Positions 48,781-61,145 are shown, counted from the first letter of the stretch. The stretch: 64,000 nucleotides of DNA from Morella rubra (GCA_003952965.2 CM025849.1:5167572-5231571); one strand, 5' to 3'. Numbers and translations: made by a program. Notes: a model not told the origin generated them from the sequence alone.

Positions 48781-50121
48781 CCATCTTCAAAAACAAAAAG
48801 GATATGGGTTGCCAGATGTATCGCCCGAGTGGCTAAGGTTCGATTATGTTCCCCGGCCCCGCCAACGGGAAATAGTAGTACCACTCCGGGGTTCCAAGAT
48901 TATTGATCTTACATCGAACTCGGTCGACGAGGATTAGTACCACTTTTAGGCTTGTTAGAGTGTTTTTGTTAGTCTCCAGGGTATTTGTTTCCTTGTAATC
49001 AGTTTTCAATTTGTACGGAGAACTTTAGGAAGTTCCTGAATTTTTGTAATGTAGCCTTTTTATGTAGTCCCGGGAGGATGGTTTGAACTTTCATTATATC
49101 AAGGTGTCCTTGTTATTTCAGGTTTTCAATCTCCTTCATGTCTCTTTCCTCATCCTTTATTTCAACGTTCTTATTGCTACTTGAAAGCCTAATCTAACAC
49201 TTTCAACCTATTCGGATTTTACTAACTCATTGCCTTTTTCTAAAAACATAGAGCTTTTACCTTAAATCTTTTCCAATTTCCCACTACAATTCTATTTTTT
49301 TTTTCCCTTTCCACTAAGTTTCATGGTAAATCGACTAAGACTTCCTAGTGACTTTCGTGCCATAATCCCCGACTGTGTGCATACTATTACCATAGGTGAG
49401 CTTGAGGGATAAGTATGAGCACGGGGCGTGACACCAGACCATCTTCAAAAACAAAAAGGATATGAGTTGCCGGATGTATCGCCCGAGTGGCTAAGATTCC
49501 ATTATATTCCCCCGGCCCCGCCAACGGGAAATAGTAGTGCCACTCCGGGATCCAAGATTATTGATCTTACATCGGACTTAGTCGAGGAGGATTAGTACCC
49601 CTTTTAGGCTTGTTAGAGTGTTTTCGTTAGTCTCTAGGGTATTTGTTTCCTTGTAATCAGTTTTCAATTTGTATGGTGAACTTTAGGAAGTTCCGAATTT
49701 TTGTAATGTAGCCTTTTATGTAGTCCCGGGAGGATGGTTTGAACTTTCATTGTATCAAGTTGTCCTTATTATTTCAAGTTTTCAATCTCCTTCATGTTTG
49801 TTTCCTCATCCTTTATTTCAACTTTTTTATTGCTACTTGAAAGCCTAATCTAACACTTTCAACCTATTCGAATTTTACTAACTCATTGCCTTTTTCTAAA
49901 AACATAGAGTTTTTACTTTAAATCTTTTCCAATTTCCCACTACAATTCTTTTTTTTTTTTTTTGCTTTCCACTAAGTTTCATGGTAAATCAACTAAGACT
50001 TCCTAGTGACTTTCGTGCCATAATCCCCGACTGTGTGCATACCATTACTATAGGTGAGCCTGAGGGGTAAGTATGAGCACAGGGCGTGACATTAGACCAT
50101 CTTCAAAAACAAAAAGGATAT
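48158..50121 (+). repeat. Three tandem copies (~655 bp) of LTR 3' end plus flank
   Basis: Units 48158-48811, 48812-49469 and 49470-50121 each start near CCAGATGTAYCGCCCGAGTG, run to GGGCGTGACA, then hold the target duplication and the flank CCATCTTCAAAAACAAAAAG up to GGATAT. The first is the real LTR end. The extra two arose after insertion, since each includes the host flank. The last unit has TTAGA in place of CCAGA. Confidence 0.93.
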
Positions 50122-51283
50122 ATAATAATTTAAAAAGGACTTTAATTTAAAACAAAATAAAAAAGTGTATGCTGAAAAATAAATCGAAAATTTTAAAATT
50201 AGTTAATATAGATCCGTTCGGAGAGGGATGGTAGAGAAAGAAAGAGTACATCTTCTTTTTGTTTTTTTTTTTTGGCAATAGTGAATTTTATTTTACATAA
50301 GGAAATTACAAATGGGCTGCATACAAACGGGCCTCTAAGGGCAGTTTTATAGATAGCAAAGAGCATAAAATCCATTACAAGTGAGGAAGAGTATATCATT
50401 TAGCAGAAGAAATAGTTTACCTATTAAAGGTTGAGGATAGAGTTACCTTAAAGGGCATGAACGTTACATGTTTAGATTGTACTTGATTGAGGAATATGAC
50501 AAACATTAAATTGAAAATTTGTTACTCTGGATGGAACTGAAGTGATCCAAAGATGTGGTTCTAGTTGTATAATTTTGACTTTTGGATCCTTCTCCAATAG
50601 AACATTTACATGATTAGCTCTTTCTTGGTCTTGAGAAATAACGCCAAAAGCTATCCTAACAGTTGTAGAATGCTTCTTGTCTTGATTGGCAAGGTGGAAA
50701 ATTTGGGATACTTCAAGTTGTGCTTAAATCTAGTATTGTGGGTGGAAAAAGGTAAATTTGGGCCTTGTCCCACTCAATATTTAAGACCGAGATGACGGAA
50801 CATTTGATACCCCAATAAGATTTAAGTGCCCTGTTACAGTGGCTCTTCCGTTGGTCTAGATTTGGGGATGGAGGCGACCTTAATTATGAAGCCGATGATG
50901 TCAAAGGCGTCTAGTTCGTCACGAAAACACTATGGAAGTAGCAGCTCGAGGACTAGCCCAGCAGCTTTCCTATGCAGCTCTTTTTAGTGCTTTTGTTCTT
51001 TCGACGCAATCAATGGCTTGTCAAGTGGGCAACCTTGCATTCTCCAGCTGCTAACAAAAGAAAACTGACGTACATTGTGAGTTTCTTTGTCGGAACCCTA
51101 GGTCAACTGCGCTCTTTTCTTGTCAGTTTGATATGCAGCAGCTGCACAATCTGTAACCCAAAATCGTACAGCACTTTTATCATGAATGCCTGGATGTTCC
51201 CAGGAATGACATAGACATCCTCGAGAGTAAGACGTACACTTCTTTGAGCTTGGCTGCTTTTTTACCAGGAACATCAAAATTTC
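50122..51283. other. Duplicated noncoding DNA shared with unit B
   Basis: Matches unit B from about 62170 to 63490 with moderate divergence. Landmarks are GTATGCTGAAAAATAAATC, GTGAATTTTATTTTACATAAG, CAAGTTGTGCTTAAATC and GAGTTTCTTTGTCGGAACC. Unit B has an additional ~103-bp tandem duplication here. Neither copy shows a convincing gene. Confidence 0.75.
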
Positions 51284-51429
51284 TGAAAATTACAGTAGCA
51301 AAAAAATTAATTTATATCAATTCTCTTTTTATAATGTTTTTTTTTTGGACATGTTCACATTACTCACTTATTAGGGACTCTTGTGTCTTTTACCTAGTTT
51401 TTAGAAGAAGTTAGAGAGGTGGTGAATTA

Positions 51430-51616
51430 GAGGGTGTTCGGTTAGGGAGTTTTTTGAGAATTTTTTGTGTTTTGAGAATTTTTAGGTGATGTTAACTTTA
51501 TTGTATGCGTGTTTTAGTTATTTTTATGTAGTGTTAAGAATGATGTTTGTTGTAGAATATTTTGTATTCTGAGAATTCAAAAAAATCCTGAGGATTTTTG
51601 TATACCGAACGTGCTC
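51430..51616. mobile_element. Tourist-like MITE (TTA target duplication)
   Basis: Terminal inverted repeats GAGGGTGTTCGGT (51430) and ACCGAACGTGCTC (to 51616) are flanked by TTA on both sides (51427-51429 and 51617-51619). A 3-bp TWA duplication is the hallmark of PIF/Harbinger MITEs. It is non-coding and lies inside the ~2.7-kb block that unit B lacks. Confidence 0.85.
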
Positions 51617-51639
51617 TTAGTTTGGCAGTTCACGCATGA

Positions 51640-52900
51640 ATAAAGAATAAAAAACAGAAAGGGGGTTTTCTTCTCTTTAACGTGAAATCCATCAGCCGAA
51701 CATCGAGCGGACAGATTTGCTCCAATATTCAAATTGCTCCAAGATTGAGTTGCTCCAAAATTCTATTTTTTTTTTTATCTCCTTCTTAATGTTTACTTGC
51801 TGATTTTCGTGAAGGCTTTCTCATGACGAAGATGCAGTACATTATAAGATTGTCGATTTGATCCCCAATTTTCCAAATTTCTCCAGCAAAGTCGAAGATT
51901 CAAAAGTTCTAAATTAGAGTGGCTGAAGGTTTCAGTTGTGGCCCTTGATTGCACAAGATTTGTGCATTGAGATCAATAGTCGTTTGAGATCGAGGTTTCC
52001 GTTTAAACTTAGAGGTTTTACGTCCATTTGCGATTTGGTTCACAGTAAATCGGTTTTGATTCAAAGTGTCTTTAATAGGCTAGGTTAGTCGCTTCAATAT
52101 ATCATCTTATAATTAATTTAAAACTAGTGAATTCGAAAGGCTTGCGGACCCGGAGAGCTTTTCTCCTTAAGGACGTTTCTTAGGGAGTTTTCTCTTCGTA
52201 ACCATTATTGGTGTTACGTGTTTATTATTATTCTTAATTAGTTTTTATTATTCTCTTACTAACCAAGTTTGTTCTTTGTGTTGTGAGTTTATATTCATGA
52301 GATTTGACAATCTCTATTCACAGATCTGTGGTTGGTAAGTGACTAATTAAGATCCATGCTATTGGTGAGTTGTTCAATTGATTGTGTATTAATTGATTTT
52401 GTGAATATGTAAATTTCAGTTTCTATTAGTTGAAGTTTCTTTGGGGTTACTTGTAGCGAGTTCAGAATTGCCTTGTTTTACATATTTTTTTTGCCGGTCT
52501 ATATTGTATCTTTTCATATTGAAAATAAGTGTAGTTGATTTGGTTTTTCAAAGAATAGGTTTTTGATTTAAAAAAGGCTATTTGATAATTTTTTAAATAT
52601 ACCTATTCACCCTCCCTCTACGTATTTTATACGTAAGTTGGGTCTAAATTAGGTTGTTCATCTTTGTTCTTTGAGAATTCTTCAATAATTTTCAGGTTCT
52701 TATCGATCTCACAATCTCGAGAATTCCACAATAGCAACCCAAATGTTCTGCCTCATTCCTCTTCACGCTCACAGCCGTCATAGAGTTTGATGACCAATTT
52801 TGAAATTAACAATTAGGGTAGACTATTTTATTACTATCCTTATATATGAAAACCTTAACTATGACAGTCTGTGGGATCGTTAGGGATCTCAAATCTTGAC
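51640..52900 (+). mobile_element. Possible Copia-type LTR/leader remnant
   Basis: Contains CTTTTCTCCTTAAGGACG and TTTTCTCTTCGTAACCATTA, plus CTATTCACCCTCCCTCTA near 52605. These phrases resemble the U5/leader region upstream of the primer site of plant Copia elements as I remember them. No gag or pol remains. Boundaries are approximate. Confidence 0.35.
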
Positions 52901-53310
52901 TGAAAGAGCACACAGAAAAACTCTTTTTCTACTAACTCCATTATATTATTTTCTTTTGAATTTTAGGCTTCTGCTAACTGTTCATCAACATATTACAATT
53001 CACTCCCGAGAATTTGATATTGATTTATGAAATCTTTTTTACTAACAATTATAATCGTTTATTTATCCTTTCATTATACTATATTCTATATGAGCTAATA
53101 GGTTTAGAATATTATCATTGATAAAATTTCTAACTCATATAATTCTTAATTTTATAATCTGTAACTCGTTGGACTCTCAAATTATTTCCAAAACAATTTC
53201 ATAAATAAATATATATCATATATTAATTTCGAAAAAACATTTTTACAAAATTTTTCTAGCCAGAGATTTTCTTTTTCTTGAGTCCAAGCTTATACAGATA
53301 TACTTATTGT

Positions 53311-53432
53311 CATGCCCCATGCCAGTACTTGCCCCCTTAGGTTTACCTATTAAACATAGCATATCATATTAATATCTAGATATATATTCTATAAGAGATA
53401 TCAAACAGGTGAAAAAGAGAAGGGCGTTACAC
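53311..53432 (-). mobile_element. Miniature LTR-like element with TG...CA ends
   Basis: On the minus strand it begins TGTAACGCCCTTCTCTTTTT and ends GGCATGGGGCATGACA. Its final ~45 bases (ATAGGTAAACCTAAGGGGGC and onward) parallel the 3' end of the 3.6-kb LTR. Flanks CTTAT and CTTGA agree at three of five positions. It could be a deleted relative of that LTR family. Confidence 0.4.
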
Positions 53433-54205
53433 TTGAATATACTATCTCTCGAAGAGACTGGTAGATTCCTTATTGAGAATATATACAAACTTATTCATCA
53501 TGCACAAGACTTGACGTTATCATGCACAAGACTCAGTTAGAGTATAAGTTCACAATAAACAAATTTGCACAAACCTCTCATGTCTAAGGATATCATAAAC
53601 AAATTATGCTGAATACCTTCTCAACATCAATGATCACTTCCAGTAAGTATCCATATTTGATCTCATTTAGTACATGTACTTTTACAGTGCACTTACTTGT
53701 TTGCTTAAGGTCTCTATCTCGATGACTGGGTACATCATCTTATTTAATAGAGGCACAACGAGTATAAACCTACTGTACATAAATATTTATATTAGTCTAG
53801 AATAAAACATAAAGTATACAAGGAACTGAAAAGTCATACTCTCCACCTTTGACTCGTTAACTGCTAGCATGACTTTTCTATAATGTCACTTAATAATAAC
53901 CGTATAACATCTTATGTCATAACATATTACCTAATATAATAAATATAAACACGTGGCATCTAAATAACAATTATCTAGAATAATGATTTTGAGAGCATAC
54001 TTCTTACCGTTTCCAACTATGGCCATAAAAACAACAAAGCCCCCTTGTCTGCGACTCTGCTACTCTGCTATGAAAGATATTTCTCATAATTTGTGGACGA
54101 TGTATTATTATCGGTGAAGATTTACAGCAAAATATCTCCGGATAAGAATAGGTGGATGTCATCATCCAGCAAATCGAAAAATCGTATAACTCATAAAGTT
54201 CTTCT

Positions 54206-55083
54206 CAGTGGCGGAACGAGGGGGTATCAACTCAGGGCGATCGATACCCATTCGTCCGCCCAAAGGAAACTTTTATATGTACTTTTTTTTTAATCATTAG
54301 TTGGCCTGGGCTCGATACCCATCAGGCCCAAGCTAACTAGAGTTTTCTATTGGGCGGGGATGTCAATAGAGTTTTTTTAACTAGAGGTTTTTTTTGGGTG
54401 AGGATGTCAATAGGGAATTCAACTAGAGTTTTTTATTTGAGCTTTGTGTAAAATGGATTTTTCTGTAATTTTTATTGGGTTATTGGTTGATGGGTCTGTA
54501 ATTTCAATTTATTTGCTAATAAATTGTTTTGCTGTGAATTTTATCACCAAGAAGTTTTCTTTGTGAGTTGTTTTTTTTTTTTTTTTGTTCATATTGCATG
54601 TGCTAGCTCATCTTTGGACATAGATTTGGTAATCAACTGGTTAGACATAATTGTGCATAGTGCACCTCTCAATTGGTATTTTAATTTATGAAATTTCCCC
54701 ATGAACTATCAAAATATTTGTTATTGAGGGACTTTGGGAAAGCAATTTCTTCTTGATCAATGCTGCCAATTAAAAAAAGGAAGCTTGTCTACTCTGATGG
54801 ACTGGAGAAGAGAAGAAAAGTTGAAAAAATTGGTGCTGTTAAAGAACAACCGGTATATAGTTTTCCACCAGAGTATGATGCAAAATCGTAGGATACAATT
54901 ATCATCTTTCAGTTGCAGTACATAGTACGGTACATGTATTCTAATATTTTTAATACTTTTAATCCTTAATTTTCGACGTTGTAACTCTAAGACAATTTTT
55001 TACATTACGAAAAAAAAAAAATTTCTTATCATTTCGCCTTTGAAGTTCGACACCTATAAATTTCAATCCTGATTCCGCCATTG
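54206..55083. mobile_element. hAT-like non-autonomous element, CAGTGGCGGA ends
   Basis: Left end CAGTGGCGGAACGAGG and right end CCTGATTCCGCCATTG are imperfect terminal inverted repeats. Unit B lacks the element (CATAAAGTTCTAGTTAGCTA near 63680). No clean 8-bp duplication is visible and no transposase frame. TIRs of this type occur in plant hAT relatives; that assignment is from memory. Confidence 0.7.
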
Positions 55084-55412
55084 TAGAATAGTTAACTAGA
55101 CCACGACCTCGATCACCCGATATATAGATATTTTTGCGTCTTTTGGCCGCGATGCAGGTGCCATATTTTACTGTTTTCCGAAGGACTCATTGTACGAGCT
55201 CTACATGTAGAGGTAAGCAAAGGAACAAAACCTATGGAGTACGTACCGCACAAATCATGTATATTTCCAATTTTTATAGCAGGAAATTTATTAACAGTCC
55301 GTTGTAACATGTATGATACACACCAAAACTCTGTAGCCAGTATACCGGAATAAGTATAATTAGTACCACAAAGATATAGTATTTATAAATTACTTCATCC
55401 TCTCGTCATGCG

Positions 55413-56531
55413 ATGATTAATCCTGCACAACACAATGTGGATGATCATATTGAAATCCTATTTGAAGGATCCAGAGCTGAAATTCCCCTTTATCTGCAAC
55501 TTCTTGTCCAGATGTCCTTTGAAGCAAAGAATGTTCTACCAAATGGTAAAAAATTCTCCTTAGACACCAATCTCACACCATTATTTTCTATTTACATATT
55601 CCTATATATCTAGAACAGCTCACGGGTACTTATCAGTCAAACCTAGCTTGATTTCCAAAACCTTATTTGGAAACACTTACACCCTACCTTGGTTTTTCTG
55701 TCCTGAGCACCTTTCCGAAAATTGGTATCGCGATCGAAATCTATAGTCCTTACCTTAAAGCTCGTCAAACGAATTTCGGATATCACCCCTGCCTTTGATG
55801 GGACTCTCATTTGCTCCTCGGATGAACTCCCCTGAGGGTGTTTCTCCGATGCAGGAGGCTCTGGCTGAAGCATGCTGTCCCCATCAACTTTGGACACGGT
55901 CCTCTTGTTCAGAAGGTTACCCATAGAGAAGATTACGTTCTTGTTTAGATGGTTTAGAAAATCGAAAAAGATGAGATTGGGATGGCCGTAGATTACAACA
56001 ACTGGCAACTGCTTATATATAAATTGGTTCAAGATCGAGTTGGATTGGTGCTATAGTTTTAACCCTAATAATTTATAGATGTTTGAAGGGAATAAAATGC
56101 ATGTTAAATAATTAGCCAACAGAAATAAGAACATACCATGTGATTTCCAAACCATGTCTTGGTCATTCCGGTTAAGCTAGCCAGGCTTTACCCACTTTCT
56201 TATATGATTTGGATGATCTGACCTAGAATGACAGCATAGTGTTTGGTTAAGAAATAATAGCCCAATCATAGTGCAGGACGTTTGGGGATTAGGGTGTGAT
56301 CAAATACAAAATCTTGTGATTGTAATGTGGCTGTCTTATGATGTGCAATTCTGTGGAGCTGTCGTGATAGAAGTTTCATATTTCCTTGTAGATTTGGATC
56401 GCTTGCGCATTTTGGACTTTCTTCAGTCGGACTATACCTCAGTTGGCCTGGCCGCAGCAAATAGCAATAACGTCATTGGCGTGAAAGTAAACGACTTGAG
56501 AAAGCTCCCTGCTGCTGTCCTTGGAAGATAG
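55413..56531 (+). CDS. Unrecognised two-exon candidate gene, 90 residues
   Basis: An ATG frame at 55413-55545 (MINPAQHNVDDHIEILFEGS, then RAEIPLYLQLLVQMSFEAKN) ends at G/GTAAAA in phase 1. A second frame starts after TTTCCTTGTAG at 56392 with the two bases needed and reads LDRLRILDFLQSDYTSVGLA, then AANSNNVIGVKVNDLRKL, stopping at 56531. Joined, the phases agree. Both parts look like soluble, balanced protein, but I do not recognise the family. Another exon-like frame lies in the intron on the opposite strand, so this may be a patchwork of captured fragments. Confidence 0.35.
55754..55924 (-). CDS. Unrecognised first-exon-like frame with N-terminal MGN
   Basis: Minus-strand ATG at 55924 opens exactly 57 codons to a consensus donor (AAG/GTAAGG at 55753). 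It reads MGNLLNKRTVSKVDGDS, a Ser/Glu/Pro-rich middle (PEPPASEKHPQGSSSEEQ) and VISEIRLTSFK. MGN could be an N-myristoylation start, as in many receptor-like cytoplasmic kinases, but no kinase exon follows downstream on the minus strand. A fragment of a gene, or coincidence. Confidence 0.35.
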
Positions 56532-56692
56532 ATTCTATCGTGTCCTTGGGAGTTTTTATATACTCCCCTACTTATTGCGAACACTTCAGCACACGATATT
56601 ACGCGTAGAGCCGTCTCTTTAAAATGCGAACTTTTCAGCACACGATATTACTCGTTGGGCCGCCTCTATTTTTTTTTTTTTTTTTTTTAAGG

Positions 56693-56880
56693 TAGTTTAC
56701 TTCATCATCTTAAAAAGCAAAAGGATATGCAATTTTAAAATAAGTCTTAAGTTTAAAACAAAATCAAACAAATATAAGTGTATGCTGAAAAATATTTGGA
56801 TATTTTTTAAAAAATAGTTAATATATATCTGTTCATTTTTTAATATATTGGGAGATGGATGGTCGGGAAGGAAGAGTTTC
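56693..56880. repeat. Extra partial copy of the ATL-unit noncoding block
   Basis: Matches 50100-50230 and 62150-62320: CATCTTAAAAAGCAAAAGGA, AATAAGTCTTAAGTTTAAAA, GTGTATGCTGAAAAATA, AGTTAATATATATC. It sits just before unit B, so the region may have held three tandem units, one now mostly deleted. Confidence 0.75.
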
Positions 56881-57597
56881 TCTTTTTTTTTTTTTTTTTT
56901 TCTCATACGAACGCCTGCACCATTGATTAACATCAATGACGTCTGAGAATTAGTTACCATCAATGACGTCTGAGACTCTAGCATGAACGCCAAGTTCAGG
57001 ATTGAGGATAGATGTCCGGGAGATTCGAGGGGAAATGGGTCCAAGGGGATGCCAGTTGTCAAACCATAAGGAGCCCCATTAGACGCATCAGTGGAATCTA
57101 AACCTGCCAAGAAGACTAACAATATCTCAATGTCCGAAAGCAAGGAATGGCAGTACAGCACAGTATACGGATCCAATACCATCATTATATCTGAGAGAGA
57201 AGATTGAAGGCCGACCAAAAGGGAACAGATGAAAGGTAGAATATGTGCTTCTTGTGAGCACAGTTGAGAGAGAGAGAGAGACGTAAATTACAGCCACCTC
57301 CACCTCCAGCAAACTAGAACTGGTTCTAGTTTTTTATTGATAAGCAAGAACTGATTCTAGTTATACAACAGAACTTACAAAACTGCCAATGCTAGCCACA
57401 GCTATAAAGGGAGAAGTGAGAAAGGTAAAACAAATCATCTTTGGGATTATATACAATACGAAACCTCAAGAGAAAACAACCTACTTCCAGAGATTACAGT
57501 TCCAATGGTTCACTTCCTCTATTTTGGACATGTCAATTTCAAATCTTCGACTAGAAGTCCTGATGAATGCAGTTTCAATTCACAGAAATTGACGAAT

Positions 57598-57852
57598 TTA
57601 GAGATTCGACAGGCTCTCTACATGCTTCGTTCCAGAGTCTTTTATCCTTTGATTACCCTCACTCAATGGACCAACATTCTCCCCAGATTCTGCTCTCTCA
57701 CACTCGGCAGTAAAATGATCCTCTTCAGGGGGACCCCTCCCACGGTTGTCATGGGTCCTCAGCGGCAACCCATTACCAGTCGCCATGCAGTGATAAGAAT
57801 GGGTGTCAAAGGACTCCGCATGGTAATGAGATCGAAAAGCTGAACTGTTGCA
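57598..57852 (-). pseudogene. Frameshifted C-terminal tail of ATL copy B
   Basis: Same offset frame as in copy A, from [12 protein letters not shown] to KHVESLSNL at 57598. It differs from copy A by two adjacent residues (A-E-C-E versus A-D-G-E). Confidence 0.55.
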
Positions 57853-60800
57853 TTACACACTTTCTTTCAGGAGAATCACACAATGATATTCGACAAACAG
57901 GACAGGTTGAATGTTGCCGCAGCCAGATGTCTATGCAGTTCACATGGAACGAGTGACCACAATAGGGGAGGATACGCAACACATCTTCGCTGCGGAATTC
58001 TGCAAGGCAAACTGTGCATCTGTCATATGTAGAATTTCATTAGTAGGCTATATTAACATGAAACGCAAAGAAGTAATAAACATGAATGTCTATGTTGAGG
58101 GCAAAACAAATCCCAAAATTTAATCCACCGACAAAATTAAGCAGCTTATGAGAACGTCACAGAACACATTTTTTTTCTTTGCGTGAATATCAAAAGTTTA
58201 ACCTTCCGCTGATTCCTTTTTCTTTCACAGAAAAATTAGAAAAAAATAGAAGTAAAGGGAAGAAAACATAAACTGATTATGAATGCTCAACTGAGGGAGT
58301 CATTCTTATCTGAGGAAGTCCAACAGAATAAAACAAAATCTATTTTCTCTCCCATAGTCTTTGTCCGTGTGAGTGAACTCAAAGTGCAAGCATCTAGTCA
58401 CCCAAGTAAAAGATGTAAAATGCAGTTTTGATCTTTTTGTTTCTCTCAGTAAGTATGGTTCCTGATTCATAAAAACATACATGCCAAAGAAATTTCACGG
58501 CTACCAACAAGAAAAACTGAAGGAAACCCTCACTATTGAAGGGCCCACAAAGCACTCTGGAAAGGTTCATCTGCAACTTCATCAAACTTTGAGGCATAAA
58601 TGACGAGGATATGGTTACTTCTATCTCTGTTTTCCTAGTTTTCCCTAGTTTTCCCAACGAGGATAACCCTCACCTGCAAATGGATCTTTGAGGCATAAAC
58701 AACGAGGATATGCTTCCAGGTTTTCCATATAACCCTGCCTGAGAAAAACCTCACCAGGCAACAATGTGAAAACAGCAAAACAATTAATGAATAGCAATTA
58801 TATGAATTTGTGATTGAAAGTGTCTCCAAAATTGAAACAAGAATAAGTATCCAGAACTTTCCAAACTATATGCCAACATTGCCTAACCAGTTGACAGCTT
58901 CATTCTTGACCAAACAGAGAATTTAATTCTGGATTGACAGGAAGGCATAAAAGATAAAGATGGTCTACATAGAGAACCAAGCTCCTAATCTCTAATCACC
59001 ACTAGTAGTGCTCAATCTTCCCCATGGCAAACAGGCCATTTAGACTGAATGCTTAAATTTAAAGCAGCCCAGGTCCAAAATATGGCATCTTTGTGACTTT
59101 TGTCGTGCCCTTATGCATTATGTCCTCTGCAGATTCAGCTTTAATGAATCAAAACTAGAAGCAAACCATTTCTTCTTCCATTAGACTTTTAGACACTGCT
59201 TTATTAGGAGAAAAAAAGTAAACCCAAATGTAAAAGAGAACATTTGCCAATCAATACCTATCAAGTTATTACTTGCAATGGGGTAAAAGGTTCGCATTAT
59301 GCAGTCACCATCTTCAGGCCACTTGTGGCCTGTCCTGTAGACAATTTTCTACCTCGAGCTACATTGTTAAATTTTCTAGACTGTGGTACCACTAAAGCTT
59401 TTCTTTTCGAGCTAAGAAGCAAATTAACAGTCACTGTTTGACATGTTTTCCCACATTAAACCTCCAGCCCGAACTTAACCATCTAAACTGACTATCAGTC
59501 CAATATGACATCATCAGATATCCAGAAGATCACCAACTCTTGAGGAAACCGTCCTCAATGAAGACAAATTCCAAATTAAACTACTATAAAAGTACATCAA
59601 CATGCAGAGAATCCACAAACCAAGAACAAATTGTTCTGATAATAGAGCTACTAATATGATCATCAAGGCTTACAAAAGGAGTCTTGTTTGCAACCAAGGG
59701 GAAAGTCATTTGCAGAAGCAGTTATAACCCTCAAAATTGATAAAAAATAGTCAAATGTCCAAGATAATTCTCTCAACAATCTCCAATCTGAAAATCATTA
59801 GGGTGAGAGAGAGAGAGAGAAGAGAGAGAGTGCATCAAGGGACGTCAATCAACGGAAAGTTAATGCTAGCTTTATGCAGTTAAATCTAGCTCCATGCATT
59901 GTCTGCTCAGATTTTCTCTGAGGACTGTCCAGGTAATTTGTACAAAAAGTGAATGACTACACTCAATCGTACTCCTTCAAATTCTTATCAATTGCTCAAT
60001 CCGTCCAAGAGCGTTTTGCGATGTACACCCAATAGCTAAAAAGTGTATTGATGTAGTAAAAGACTGGCAAACATGTTTCGGCTACCATTCCAACAGCAAC
60101 TCACACATCAGCGGCTATAAAACTAAATGGAGAACAAAATGATACAAGAATGCTACTTACGCTATGTTGCATAGTTTGTCTGCAAATTGTCATACATGCT
60201 TATACAATAGGAACAATAGCAAATACACCACAGACACTGCAAATTCTAGGCACATGAAAATTATATCGGGTCAAGAATAATCGCCTGTATAGAATAGGTT
60301 TCAAGAGAAACACATAAAATCCAGTACATCCAAGAATTCAACTACAAGAGAAAGAACATACTGAGCATCTCCTGCAGCTGAGAAAAACTCATCACTATAC
60401 TTCTTGGTAGGAAAATTTGCTACAACTACAGGTTCAAGACCATGTAAGCCTCGCTCCAGCTGAACCATACAAAAGTTAGCAATGGTTAGTTCGTGTCCAA
60501 AGCAGAAAATTATATTGAAAATAATTGCGCTGCTATAAACGAAAGAATCATAGAAGTCACAAGCTGAGTAGCTATAGACTTCTTTCACCGGCAGAAACCA
60601 AGAATCCACAAACTTGTTATAACAGAAAACTTGAACCTTCTTTTGCAGATATTCTAAAGTGAGTCTATTGCGATTTGACTTCAAAAAAGACGAAAGTTTA
60701 AAAGATAACAAGAGCCAAAACCCTGGCAGTTCTAGTGAAACTACATCCATGCAGTACAGAGCCAAACGACCAACAGAAACGAGAAGTTCGTTTCGGGAGG

Positions 60801-61145
60801 AAACGTGTGGCAAAGCTTCAATGCATCGAATTTATCGATTTTGAATCCTTAATTGTCGAATACCACCAACAAAAACTCCTAACTCGCGCTACCAAAGACA
60901 GGCTAATTGTTCAATACAATAAATGGTACAGAAGCATATGTATCTAAACAGACACTTCATCAAATAAAATAAAAGAAATGGCTTACGATACTGAGATCAG
61001 ATCTGGAAGCGATAGGAAAGGAACGCCTCGAAGCATTCAAGTGGATTCGAGCGCAAATGAGGCGGGTGCACACGAACACGATGAACATGGTGCTCACCGC
61101 GAAGCCTATAACTGTCATCACTAAATTTATCCCCGACGACATCAT
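57806..61145 (-). CDS. ATL-type RING-H2 E3 ubiquitin ligase, copy B
   Basis: Exons 61145-60987, 60459-60362 and 58019-57806 on the minus strand; 156 residues, starting with two adjacent ATGs (61145, 61142). Structure as in copy A: one transmembrane helix ([19 protein letters not shown]), then [20 protein letters not shown] with an intact GLD-like motif, then a full RING-H2 domain in exon 3. The RING differs from copy A by one residue (RSEDV here, RSDDV there). Copy B looks closer to the family at every exon 1-2 difference, so it is the better candidate for the functional paralogue. It carries the same frame break after SPERKC, so the predicted protein ends early at 57806. Intron 2 is over 2.3 kb, long for this gene family. 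Confidence 0.88.
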
